Positions 15,668 through 27,600 of a stretch of DNA of 64,000 nt are shown here, piece after piece (within the stretch, counting starts at the first letter, position 1; each line of letters opens with the position of its first letter). The stretch spans positions 26,965 through 90,964 of the forward strand of contig CAZJHX010000019.1 in the NCBI GenBank assembly GCA_964545715.1. The letters are read 5' to 3'. Source of the DNA: CAZJHX01 sp964545715 (GTDB lineage Bacteria > Myxococcota_A > UBA9042 > GCA-2863065). A model generated the notes under the pieces. It worked only from the letters and a program-made list of their open reading frames with translations. It had not been told where the DNA came from and ran no database searches. Both the position numbers and the translations under genes were made by a program.

Positions 15668-17878
15668 CTAACCGCCCGCCAGTCCGACTCTCAGCAACTC
15701 CGCCTCTTCTCGGACCTCCTTAGCATGATCGTCGTCCACCAGAGGTGCAAGCGCAATCAGTGAGCGCAGCAGCCAGGCGGGCCGGTTGAGTGCACGCCAC
15801 GTGTCGATCGCCTGCTCGAGCATGGCGACGTCGGACAAGATGACTCCTGCCGCATGACGCGCCCACGCCAGTGCGTCGCCCGGATCGCCCTCGCTCGCGA
15901 TCTCCAGACATTCGGCCGCCAGCTGCTCGGCCCGCTCAGCTAAGCCGAGCGCATGCGCTGCGAGACCATCGCCGGCGGCCACCAGCACGCGGTCGGTCCA
16001 GTTCAGCGAGCCACCCAGATCATCTCGCAGCCTCTGCAGCAGCTGGCGTGCCCGCATCGGGTAGCCTCCCTCCAGCCGGCACCAGGCCTGGTTCAGGCGC
16101 GCGGTCGCCTCGAACGCAGAGCCGCCCCCCGTTCTGAACAGCGACGCCGCGGTCCGTGCCGAGGCGGCCGCTTCGTCGTAGCGCCCCAGGTCCCTCAGAC
16201 AGATGGAAAGAGAGTGATGGCAGTTGCCGATGCCGCGCGGGTTGTCCGCCTGCTCATACGCTGACAGCGCTCGGCGCAGCGAGGCCTCCGCGGCCGCCAG
16301 GTCACCACCGAAGCGCGTTGTGATCGCGCTCACCAATTCCAGATTGCCCTGCTGAAGGAGCACCTTCGAGTCGGTCGGCGCCGCGTACGCCTCCGCCAAC
16401 GATGTCTTCACAATGGCGGCCGCCGAATCGTAATCGCCGCGCGACACAGCCGCGAACGCATCCTCGCCTGCCAACCGCAGCCGCATGCATAGGTCAGCCC
16501 CCGCAGACGCCGTCCGCGCCTGCATGATGAGGTTCTCCTTCAGGTCCGCCTTGCCGGCGAACCCGGCCACTCGCGCGAGGTGCACCAGCGCATCGGTACG
16601 CGCTGTGGGGCCGGCGCCCTCGCTCGCCAGAATCGCCTCCAGCGGCGCATTGGCCTCATCGTCCTTGCCCACCCACATCAGCGCCTTGGCCTGGTGCAGC
16701 TGAATGGCCACCACCTCTTGCGTCGACCAGCTGGTCTGCAACTTCAGCGCGCGGCCGTACGCCGCCGCCACCGCGTCGTTTGCGTAGCGATCCCGAGCCG
16801 CGTCGCCCGTTCTGCGCCAGGCGTCGGCGGCTTTCGCGCGCATGCCCGCCTGCTCGTAGTGGTTGGCCAGCATCGGGTAGTGGGCCGGCGGGATGTCGGC
16901 TGCGCGCAGCTCCAGCCACTTCGCCACCGCCTTGTGGCCGCGCTTGCGATCGCGGCGCAGGCACGAGTCGTACGAGACCTCGCGCATCATGATGTGCACA
17001 AAGCTCCACTGGGTCTGGCCCGGGTAGATGCTGGTGGGGTCGCGGCGCACGAAGCCCTCGCGGCGCAGGCTGGAGAGCAGGTCCTCGGTCGGGGCGTGGG
17101 TGTCGCCGTCTTCGGGCCACTGGGCTGTGACGGCGCTGGCCCAGAAGGTGGCGCCGACGATGGCTGCGTACTGCAAAAACGTGCGCGTGATCTCGGATTG
17201 GGCGTCAAAGCGGGCCCGCAACATGGCGTGCAAGGACTCCGGCAGGCGGGTGCTGCGCGACGTGGCCGGGTAGTCGCGCGCGGCGCGGATCAGCTCTTCC
17301 AAAAACAGCGGATTGCCGCCTGAGCGCTCGACCGATGCGCGCATGTTTATCGACGACGCGTCAGCGTGACTACCCGCGATCTGCTGCGCCAGCTCCAAGG
17401 TGGCCTCCGACGGCAGCGGGCCCAGGTCCAGGATGTGCTCGTAGCGGCCCGAGACGTCGCTGCCGGAGCGCGCAAAGCCGATGATGATCAGCGGAAAGCC
17501 GTCCAGCTCGCCCTTGAGAAAGTCCAGCAGCTGCAGGCTGCCCGTGTCGGCGCCATGCAGATCGTCCACCAGCACCGCCAGCCCGCCCTGCGCCGCCAGA
17601 TTGCCGAAGAGGTCCGCCACCGCGTTGAAGCCGGCGACTCGGCGCCCCTGCGGCGACCGCGAGCCGTCGTGCGAGGTCTCCGCCAGGCCGACGAGCTCCA
17701 AGATGTTCACCGGCCCCTGCGGACCGACGCTGGCCGATCGGGTGCTCATGACGCTGCTGATCCAGCGACTGACGCCCGCCGCCGCCGCCCCCGTACCGCT
17801 GCCGGACGCCGCCAGCAGCAGACGGCGAAACAGGGCAAACGGGGTGTCGCTGCGCTCATCGGTGCTGGTCAGCAGCAC
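15668..17878 (-). pseudogene. C-terminal half (AAA-type ATPase remainder + TPR) of a kinase regulator, cut off by an in-frame TAG
   Basis: 735 codons continue in the same frame as the kinase gene upstream, directly after a single TAG at 17879-17881. The segment has the Walker B of a predicted ATPase (LAVLVDDLHGAD) and the typical PLFLEELIRA motif, then many TPR-like helix pairs (residues 330-700). Its Walker A (GEPGVGKTR) is in the upstream half, so alone it cannot form a nucleotide site. A GTG abuts the stop (TAGGTG), so re-initiation is possible but no Shine-Dalgarno precedes it. Base change, sequencing error and readthrough cannot be told apart here. Confidence 0.75.
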
Positions 17879-19741
17879 CTACACGTCCGGCCGCCACAAG
17901 CGGGTCTTGCGCGCCACCTCGAGCATCAGCCGGGTCTTGCCGACACCCGGCTCGCCCGTGACCAGCACGACCTGCGACTCGCGGTTGGTGATGGCGTCGA
18001 TGACCTGGCGGCCGACCCGGTCGATCTCGCGCGAGCGGCCGATCGTCTTGGACTTGTCGCCCAGATCGACCGAGATCCGGTGCGTGCGCAGGGCGTCCTC
18101 GCCGGGCTCCACCACAAAGATGCCGTCGCCGTCCAGCTTGCCGACCTCGGGCAGCGGCTCCGCCAGCGTGCGGTGCAGCGTCCGATACGCCGGCCCCGTC
18201 AGGATCGGCATGCCTCCGCCCGGCGCTCCCTGGGCCGCGGCCCGCTCCGGGGCCTCGAACGGATCACCCACCACCCGAAAGCCCGAGGGATCGTCGGGGT
18301 CCAGCGTCGCCAGCATGGAGCTCGTATGGATGCCGATCCGCGCCCTGAGCTCCGGCGCAAGACCGCCCGCCTCGCCGGCCATCGTCAGGCCGCACTCCAG
18401 CGCCCGGCGCGTGTCATCTTCGCCGGCGTTGGGCAGTCCAAACACCGCCTGTACCCCATAGCCGGGCACGATCTCCGGGCTGCCGCCGGCCTCTTCGATG
18501 AGCGTGGCCCACGCCTCCAGCTGATCCGACGTCAGGTCCAGCCGCTCTTCGAGATCGATAGGCTCCTGCCCCGGCGCATCGGCCAGGCGCACCGACAGCG
18601 ACGTCACCCGCTTGCGCTCGCGAATGCGCGAGGTGGCGGCCGGACCACGCCCGGTCGGCCGGCGGCGGCGCTCGATCGGCGTCGGGTGATCCTCCGTGGC
18701 CCTCGACGCGAACTCCCGCATCTTCAACGGCAACATCGGGTCCGAGGCCATCGCAGTGTGCGTAACGCCGGTGCCCACCGCCTGCTCCAGGTCCTTGAGC
18801 ATGGCGTTGGCGTCCGCATAGCGCTCGGCCGCCTCTTTGGACAGCGCGCGCGCCCAGATGGCGCGAATGTCGCTGGGTATCGTCATTCCCGTCACGCTGG
18901 TCTTGGGGTCGGGCACCGGCGTCAGCAGATGCTCGCTCATCAGGTCGATGGCGCTCTCGCCCTTGTAGGGCAGCTCCCCGACGACCAGCTCAAAAAGCAG
19001 CGCGCCCAGCGCGTACACATCGGCCGCCGCGGTGACATCCAGCCGGCCCTCGATCTGCTCCGGCGACATATACGCCGGGGTGCCGACCGCCTCCCCGGAG
19101 CCGGTCACCCGATCCTCGAGCGCGCCCCCGGTGACCAGGCCGAAGTCCAGCACTTTGACCCGCGTGCCCTCGGTCTCGCCTTCCTCCTGAATCCACAGGT
19201 TGCTCGGCTTGATGTCGCGGTGCACCAGGCCCTGACGATGGGCCGCCGCAAGCCCGCGCGCGGCGGAGGTGATCAGCGTGAGCGCCGCCCGGCTGGGCAG
19301 CGGCAGGCCGTCGCGGGTGGCCAGATCGCCGATCGAGTGGCCGCGCAGCAGCTCCATCACCAGAAACGGCGAGTCGTCCGCCCCGGTACCGAAGTCGTAC
19401 ACGCGCACGACGTTTGGATGCTCCAGACGGCTGACCGCGCGCGCCTCCATCCAGAAGCGCTGGCGCTGGCGCTGGTTGATGCGCCCACTGTGACGGATGA
19501 CCTTGATGGCCACCGGCCGATCGATCGACAGCTGCACGCCCTCGTACACCGTGCCCATGCCGCCCGCGCCGATCTTGCGCAACACCAGATAGCGGCCGTC
19601 CAGACGGGTGCCGATAAGCGGATCGTCGCTCTGCGCGGCGGCCAGGGGCGTGCCGTCATTGGTGCAGAAGCGTGCCGTGGCCGGGTAGTCCGCCCCGCAC
19701 GTGGGGCAGCGCAACCCGGCGCCGTCAATGTCATCGGACAT
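17879..19741 (-). pseudogene. N-terminal half of a Ser/Thr kinase-cyclase-like-ATPase regulator, ended by an in-frame TAG
   Basis: 620 codons. An N-terminal zinc ribbon (CPTCGADYPATARFCTNDG) leads into a Ser/Thr kinase with GAGGMGTVYEG, AIKVI, HRDIKPSN, DFGLV and SPEQ. A cyclase-like domain (residues about 380-530, with RARIGIHTSS) precedes the start of an ATPase with P-loop GEPGVGKTR, where the frame stops 16 residues later. The kinase itself is complete and may be active. In family members kinase, ATPase and TPR are one chain; here the chain resumes in the same frame right after the stop. It faces the vWA lipoprotein gene upstream, 44 nt away. Confidence 0.8.
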
Positions 19742-19785
19742 GGGTGAAAACTATCACAGGACGGGAGCGTGCGCCGCCGCGCGGA

Positions 19786-21468
19786 TTAGTCGACGCAGAT
19801 GCTGCTGTTTTTGACGTCCAGCAGGCCCTGCAGCTGCTCCAAAAGCTTGTCCTGGTCGGTGATATCGGCCGTGATCAGCGCTCCGCCGCCGGCGGCTGCG
19901 AGCTTGAAGCTGTCGGCGAGCTCGTCCTGCCCGCTGATATCGACAACGAAGACTCGTGCGCCAAAGGGCTGGCCGTCCGGCGACCGCAGAATGTTTGCGT
20001 CGCTGAGGTCCGCTACCGTCTCCAGCTGCGAGACGGGATCGGGCAGGCAGGTCTGCTGCTGGTTGATCATCATCGGGCACCACAGCGGATCGTTGGGATC
20101 CTGGCTGGCCGGGTCGCACGGCTCGCCGCTGCTCTGGCACACATAGCCTGTCGCGTCCGCGGGCGTACAGATGCCGGCGCTGGAGCACGTGGCCCCGCCC
20201 ACACAGTCGGCGTCAGCCGCGCAGCCTAGACCGTACGCCATGCGCTTGGCCTGCACCGGCCCGGTGAAATACTCGTCGAAGCTGGCGCCCTTGCCGTCGG
20301 TGAAGACCACCACCGTGTTGCGGCGGCAGTGCCTGGCGGGATCGGTGCACACGCCCTGATCCGCGTCGCAGCGGTAGTTTGCGCTGGGGCAGTCGTCGTC
20401 CGTCTCGCAGCTGCGCCCGCCGATCATCACGCGATGCCGCATGTACTCGCCCACGTAGAACAGGGTGCGGCCAATGGGCGTGCTACCCGTGGCGCGCAGC
20501 TCGGGATCGGCGTGGCAGTACGGCTGCCCCGACACGCAGGTCTCGGCCAGCGACTCGGAGCCGTCCATCCACTTGAGGATCTCGGTTTTGGACGCGCCCG
20601 CCAGCTCCGCGGTCTCGGGAAACGCCACGCCCAGCGACTGGTGGATATTGGCCCAGAACCAGGAGGAGGCCTCGGAGATGGTGTGGGTGTCCGGGTCGCC
20701 CGTGATGGTGGTCTTGCCGCCGTAGTGGCCGCTGGTGCACGACGGCGTGTCGTCGGGCTCGATCACCTGAGGAAACTTGAACAGCGACAGGCTGGTCCGC
20801 AGCGGGTCGATATCCGCCAACACGGTGCTGAAGACGTCTTTGGAGACGCCGATGCGGGTGCAGGGCTGGGCGCTGGACTCGCACTGAGGCCACGTCCAGC
20901 TCTCGCAGTCCAGTCCGGGCACCTTTGTGTCCATGGAGCCCGAGGTGTCGAACACAATTGTCAGATGGTCCGCCACCGGGACGCATACGCCGGCGTCGGC
21001 CTCGTTGAGCGCGCAGTGATGTCCGGGCGGGCACGGGCTCAGCACCCAGCCGTCGCCCATCGTCGAGCACGTGGCCAGGCTCAAGCCGCTGCAGCCCTTG
21101 GTCGCGGGCTCGCAAACCAGCTCAGGCGGGGACTCGGGGTCGGGCTCGTCGGGGTCGTGGTCGGAGCCGGGCGGCTCAGGCGCGTCGACGGGCTCGTCCG
21201 GCTCGGTGGGCTTGGGCTCGTCGGCCGGCGGCTGCTCGGGCGTGGGCTCTTCTGCCTCCGGCCACTGGTGTCGCGGCTGCTCCGGCTCGTCGTGCTCTGG
21301 AACGCCGACCGGCACGGGCTCGCGGATCGGAGCCACCGGCGCCTCGTCGACGACAACAGCCTCGTCCAGCACGACCGGCGCGTCCACCGGCTCTTGAATG
21401 CAGCCCACAAGCGCGATCGCGGCTGCGATCAGAGCACTTGCAGACAGAGGCGGGGATAGTTTTACCAC
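19786..21468 (-). CDS. von Willebrand factor A domain lipoprotein
   Basis: 560 residues from a GTG at 21468. The signal peptide ends ALVGC (Cys23), then comes a long acidic Pro/Glu spacer (residues 30-115) that should hold the rest away from the membrane. A vWA domain begins near 167, with the metal-site motif DTSGS (174-178) and later VVVFTDG. It contains Cys-rich inserts and runs to the C terminus (VFVVDISGQ, GGALITADI). Such proteins bind ligands through a divalent metal. A sigma-54-like site lies 25-40 nt upstream. It diverges from the giant EGF gene, and a shared surface role is likely but unproven. Confidence 0.85.
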   Translation of the reverse strand: MVKLSPPLSASALIAAAIALVGCIQEPVDAPVVLDEAVVVDEAPVAPIREPVPVGVPEHDEPEQPRHQWPEAEEPTPEQPPADEPKPTEPDEPVDAPEPPGSDHDPDEPDPESPPELVCEPATKGCSGLSLATCSTMGDGWVLSPCPPGHHCALNEADAGVCVPVADHLTIVFDTSGSMDTKVPGLDCESWTWPQCESSAQPCTRIGVSKDVFSTVLADIDPLRTSLSLFKFPQVIEPDDTPSCTSGHYGGKTTITGDPDTHTISEASSWFWANIHQSLGVAFPETAELAGASKTEILKWMDGSESLAETCVSGQPYCHADPELRATGSTPIGRTLFYVGEYMRHRVMIGGRSCETDDDCPSANYRCDADQGVCTDPARHCRRNTVVVFTDGKGASFDEYFTGPVQAKRMAYGLGCAADADCVGGATCSSAGICTPADATGYVCQSSGEPCDPASQDPNDPLWCPMMINQQQTCLPDPVSQLETVADLSDANILRSPDGQPFGARVFVVDISGQDELADSFKLAAAGGGALITADITDQDKLLEQLQGLLDVKNSSICVD

Positions 21469-21492
21469 TACAGTGTAAATTTATCTCACAGG

Positions 21493-21508
21493 TGCATCCC
21501 CCCTGCCA
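21493..21508 (-). promoter_or_regulatory. Weaker sigma-54-like element upstream of the vWA lipoprotein
   Basis: The minus strand reads TGGCAGGGGGGATGCA. The -24 GG and -12 GC are correctly spaced, with departures at the sixth base and in the TTGC block. The predicted start lies about 12 nt before the GTG at 21468. This intergenic region (21469-21641) also serves the divergent giant EGF gene, for which no clear promoter was seen. Confidence 0.35.
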
Positions 21509-21641
21509 AGGCCTTTTTTGGTATCCTTGCAGCGATGGGCAAGCGGCAGGTTTGTCTCGCTTCGGGGGGAGCAGGGCAAGAGTGGGGGTGCAGTACGTCG
21601 TTTTCAGGCGAAGCGGCTGCTGTCCAATAAGGGAGATTTAC

Positions 21642-24600
21642 ATGAAGTTTGGGACGCTGAGAGCGGCGTTGTCTTTGGGCCTGGTCGTGGGCTGCGGAAC
21701 ACTGATGTCCTGTGAGGGCGGCACCGGCGACGATCCACCGGCATCGACTGACAGCAAGACCTCGGGCACGGATGATGACGCCACACACGCGGGCGGTGAC
21801 GCCCAGGTCGCGACCGATGCGCAGGCGTCGACATTCAGCTTGACCGTGTGCATACCGGCCGATCACAAGAACCCGACGTCCGAGTGCAGCGCCAACCTGG
21901 CGATCAACTACGGCAACGTTCCGCTGGCCACCGCGGCGAGCGGCTACGTGCTCGCGACCAACAGCGGCACCAAGAGCGCGGCGGTCGACAGCCTGGAAAT
22001 CGACTCAGATCTGTTCTCGGTCATCGCTTATCGTTATGTCGATGAGCCCGGACCCTCGGCCGAGCACAAACTGGAGCAAACCACACTCCCGGTGTCGCTG
22101 GCGCCGCTGGAGCAGATGGTGCTGGAGATCGTGCTGAAAGCGGGCGCCCCCCCTGGTCCGCTGCCCGCCGACCGGGGGACGCTGGCCGCCAGCGGCACCG
22201 GCGACAACAAGGCGACCTGGCGCATCGACCTGTTTGGACAGGTTGACGATTGCGCGGTTGGCACCGCCAGCTGTGACGACGAGTGGGTCAATGGGTGCGA
22301 GACCGACGTGTCTTCGGACCCGGAGAAGTGCGGCGACTGTGACACGGCGTGCACGGTAGCCAACGGCACCGCTGAGTGTGTGAACTCGGCTTGCGTCAGT
22401 ACCTGCAACGTAGGCTGGGCGGGCGCGGCATGCGACACCTGCGCCCCCGGAAACTTCGGCTCGGACTGCGCGGCGTGCCCCGGGTCGTCGGAAGCGGGCC
22501 CGTGCTCGGGTAACGGCACATGCGACGACGGCATCACGGGCGGCGGCGCGTGCGTCTGCGACGAGGGCTGGGACGGCGACGGCTGCGACAACAACATCGA
22601 CGACTGCGCGTCCGGCCCGTGCAGCAACGGCGGCCAGTGCATCGATGAGCTGGGCGGCTATAAGTGCGTGTGCGCGGCGGGGTTCGAGGGCGTCAACTGC
22701 GAGACCAACATCCAGGACTGCCCGGTGGACAACCCCTGCCAGAACGGCGCGCTGTGCGTCGACGGCGCCGACAACTTTACGTGCGAGTGCCTGCCCGGCT
22801 TCACCGGGACCTACTGCGAGACCAACGTGGACGACTGCCCTGCCGACAACCCCTGCAACAACGGCGGGACCTGCGTGGACGGCGTGGAGTCGTGGACCTG
22901 CGAGTGCGCGGACGGCTTCGGTGGCGCGACCTGCGACGACAACCTGGACAACTGCCCCGATCCCGATCCGTGCCTGAACGGCGCGGTGTGCAAGGACGAG
23001 GTCGCCTCCTTTACGTGCGAGTGTCCGGCGGGCTTCGGCGGCGTGTACTGCGGCGACAACCTGCCCGACTGCCCGGACCCCAACCCGTGCAGCAACGGCG
23101 GCGAGTGCATCGACGGGGTCGAGCTGTGGACGTGCGATTGCGCGCTGGGCTACAGCGGCGACACGTGTGACGTCAACGACGACGACTGTCCGACCGAGAA
23201 CCCGTGCCAGAACGGGGGCGCCTGCCAGGACCTGGTCAACGGCTGGGAGTGCACCTGCCAGCTCGGCTTCGACGGGCTCTTCTGCCAGAACAACCTGCCG
23301 GACTGCCCGGAGATCGACCCCTGCCAGAACGGCGGCACCTGCCTCGACGGTGACAACACCTTCAGCTGCGACTGCCCGCCCGGGTTCGTGGGCGGCTCGT
23401 GCGAGGTCAACGTGGACGACTGCCCGGTCGACAACCCGTGCCAGAACGGCGGCGACTGCGAGGACCTGGCCAACGCGTTCAAGTGCAGCTGCCCGGCCGG
23501 GTTCTCCGGTCCGTTCTGCCAGACCAACGTGCCGGACTGCCCCGACCCCGATCCGTGCGAGAACGGCGGCGAGTGCGTCGACGGCGAGAACACGTACACC
23601 TGCGACTGTGCGCCCGGGTTTGCCGGGGACAAATGCCAGGAGAACCTGGACGACTGCCCCAGCGAGAACCCGTGCCAGAACGGCGGCAGCTGCACCGATG
23701 GGGTGTCGGCCTTTACCTGTGAGTGCGCGCCCGGCTTCGAGGGCCCGTACTGCGGCGAGAACATCAACGACTGCCCCGATGTCGAGCCGTGTGAGAACGC
23801 GGGCACGTGCATCGACGGCATCAACGCCTACACGTGCCTGTGCGCGCCGGGCTTTGACGGCGACCAGTGCACCAACAACGTCAACGACTGCCCGGCGGTC
23901 AACCCGTGCCAGAACGGCGGCTCCTGCGCCGATGAGGTCAGCGGCTTCAGCTGCGAGTGCCTGCCGGGTTGGACCGGCCCGTATTGCACGGTGAACCTGC
24001 CGGACTGCCCGACGGTGAACCCGTGCCAGAACGGCGGCAACTGCGTGGACGGCGAGAACAACTACACGTGTGAGTGCGCGACCGGCTTCGACGGGCAGTT
24101 CTGCGAGAACAACCTGAACGACTGCCCCGCCGACGACCCGTGCCAGAACGGCGGCAAGTGCATCGACGGCATCGACACCTTCTCGTGCGAGTGCGCCGCC
24201 GGTTATGCGGGCACCTATTGCACGGTGAACAACCCCGACTGCCCGTCGGACAACCCGTGTGAGAACGGCGGCACCTGCGTGGACGGCATCAACCAGTTCG
24301 ACTGCGTTTGCGCGATCGGGTTTGTGGGCACGTTGTGCGAGACCAACGTGGACGATTGTACAAACGCGGGTGGGCTGGCGGTGTGCCTCAACGGCGCGGC
24401 CTGCGAGGACGGGATCAACGAGTACACGTGCCTGTGCCCGGACGGCTGGGCCGGCGACAACTGCGAGCTCGATATCGACGACTGCAACCCCAACCCGTGC
24501 AAGAGCGGCGGCGTGTGCACGGACAAGCTCAACGGCTTCGACTGCCAGTGCCAGCCAGGGTACGAGGGCACCACGTGTGAGTCGGAGGTCAACGAGTGCG

Positions 24601-27600
24601 CGCCTCAGCCGTGCCTGAACGGCGGCGCCTGCGTGGACGACATCAACAAGTATCTGTGCGCGTGCCAGCCGGGGTACGAGGGCACGAACTGCGAGACGGA
24701 CATCAACGAGTGCGACGGGGCGCCCTGCGAGAACGGCGGCACCTGCAAGGACAAGGTCAACGCCTACGAGTGCGTCTGCCCGACCGGCTACAGCGGCAAG
24801 AACTGCCAGACCAACATCGACGACTGCAGTCCCAACCCGTGCCAGAACGGCGGCTCGTGCGCGGACGGCATCGCCTCGTACACCTGCACGTGCTTGGACG
24901 GCTTCCTGGGCGTGAACTGCGACAACGAGCAGAACGAGTGCTCGCCCAACCCGTGCCAGAACGGCGCGCAGTGCAACGACAAGGTCAACGACTACGAGTG
25001 CGTGTGCGTGGCGGGCTACATCGGCAAGGAGTGCCAGATCGACGAGGACAACTGCAGCCCCGACCCGTGCAAGAACGGCGTGTGCAGCGACAAGGTCAAC
25101 GACTTTGAGTGCGCGTGCGCGGCGGGCTACTCGGGCAAGACCTGCGCGGTCAACATCGATGACTGCGCCGGCACCCCCTGCAAAAACGACGGGTCGTGCA
25201 TCGACGGCGTCGATAAGTTCAGCTGCCTGTGCAAAGCGGGCTTCGACGGGCCTACGTGTGAGATCAACATCGACGACTGCCCGCAGGTGAGCCCGTGTCA
25301 GAACGGCGGCACCTGCGTCGACGGGGTCAACACCTTCACGTGTGAGTGCCTGGCCGGCTACTCGGGCGCGTATTGCACCGAGAGCAACCCCGACTGCCCC
25401 AACCCAAACCCGTGCCTGAACGGCGGCACCTGTGTGGACGGCGACAACGCCTTTACCTGCAACTGCGCGCTGGGTTGGGAGGGTCCGCTGTGCGACAAGA
25501 GCACCGACGATTGCCCCAACCCGAACCCGTGTCAGAACGGCGGCACCTGCGTGGACGGACACCTGAGCTTCTCGTGCAGCTGTCCGGCGGGCTTCCGCGA
25601 CGACTTCTGCAACGTCAACGACCACGACGGCGACCCCAACCCGTGTCAGAACGGGGGCGCGTGCGTGGACGGCATCGACAGCTACACGTGCAACTGCGCC
25701 ACCGGCTACGCGGGCGCGAACTGTGAGACTGAGACCAACGAGTGCGACCCCAACCCGTGCAAAAACGGCGCCTCGTGCAACGACGAGATCGGCGGCTTCA
25801 CGTGCACCTGTGTGGTGGGCTACAGCGGCGCTACGTGTGAGACCAACGTCAACGAGTGTGCCCCCGGCCCGTGTGAGAACGGCGGGCAGTGCATCGACGG
25901 CGTCGGCAGCTACACGTGCGCCTGCGCGGCGGGCTACTCTGGGCCCAACTGTGAGATCAACATTGACGAGTGCAGCCCCAACCCGTGCAAGAACGGCGGC
26001 GTGTGCACGGATCTGGTCGCCGACTACTCGTGCGTCTGCCCGGCGGGCTTCACCGGCAAGAGCTGCGACATCGACGTGGACGAGTGCGCGGGCAAGCCGT
26101 GCGTAAACGGCGGCACGTGCAAGGATGGCGTCAACCAGTACACGTGTGAGTGCGTGGCCGGCTACTCGGGCACGAACTGCGAGACCAACATCGACGAGTG
26201 CACGCCCCAGCCCTGCCAGAACGGCGGTGTGTGCATCGACGGCGTCAACAAGTTCACGTGCGTGTGCGCGCTGGGCTTCGACGGGACCAACTGCGAGAAC
26301 AACATCGACGACTGCCCGTCGGACAACCCGTGCCAGAACGACGGGACATGCGTGGACGGCATCGCGGGCTTCACGTGCAGCTGCGCCAGCGGATGGACGG
26401 GGACCTACTGCACGGCCGACATCGTGGACTGCCCGGCGGAAAACCCGTGCAAGAACGGCGGCGCGTGCCTGGATGGGGTCAACGAGTACACGTGCCAGTG
26501 CCCGGCGGGTTACACCGGCCCGACGTGCGAGCTGGACATCACCGACTGTCCGACCAACAACCCGTGTCAGAACGGCGGCACCTGCGTGGACGGGGTCAAC
26601 AGCTTCTCGTGCGACTGCGCGGACGGCTGGGACGGCTTCTACTGCACCAACAACATCGACGAGTGCGCGGGGCTGTTGAAATGCTTCAACGGCGGCACCT
26701 GCGTGGACGGCATCGCCGAGTACACCTGCGTGTGTCAGCCGGGCTTCGACGGCGCCAACTGCGCCAACAACGTGGACGAGTGCGCGCCGGCGCCGTGCCT
26801 GAACGGCGGCCAGTGCGTGGACGGCATCAACGGCTTTACGTGCAACTGCGTGGCCGGGTACGAGGGCGATACGTGCGCGGTGAACATCAACGAGTGCTCG
26901 CCCAACCCGTGCCAGAACGCCGGGGTGTGCACGGACGGCATCAACAGCTTCACGTGCGCGTGCCAGAGCGGCTACTCGGGGCCGCTCTGCGCCACAAACA
27001 TCAACGAGTGCAACCCCAACCCCTGCGCCAACGGCGGTGTGTGCATCGACGGCATCGCGGCCTTCACGTGCGTCTGCGCGACCGGCTACGACGGCACGAC
27101 CTGCGACAACAACATCGACGACTGCTCGCCCGATCCGTGCCAGAACGGCAGCACCTGCGTGGACGGGGTCGCGGCCTACACGTGCACCTGCCTGTCGGGC
27201 TTTACCGGGACCAACTGCGAGACCAACATCGATGACTGCCCGGCCGTAAACCCGTGCCTCAACGGCGGCACCTGCGTCGACGGCATCGACGCCTACACCT
27301 GCAACTGCCCGGCCGGCTACACCGGCACGCTGTGCGACACGGACGTCAACGAGTGCCTCGAGAACCCGTGCCTGAACGGCGGCACCTGCGTGGACGGCGC
27401 GGGGTCGTATACGTGCAACTGCGAGCCCGGATGGGACGGCACCAACTGCGATAACAACATCGACGACTGCGCGTCCAACCCGTGCACGGTCGGCGTCTGC
27501 ATCGACGGCGTCGCGACCTACGGCTGCTGTGGCGACAAGGTCGTGGCGGGGCCCGAGGGCTGCGACGACGGCAACTTCGTGGCCGGCGACGGCTGCTCCC

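Noticed and set aside
17366..19747. 793-codon plus-strand frame opposite the kinase regulator
   Set aside because: Low-complexity Arg/Gln/Ala/His composition; kinase and ATPase motifs are on the other strand.
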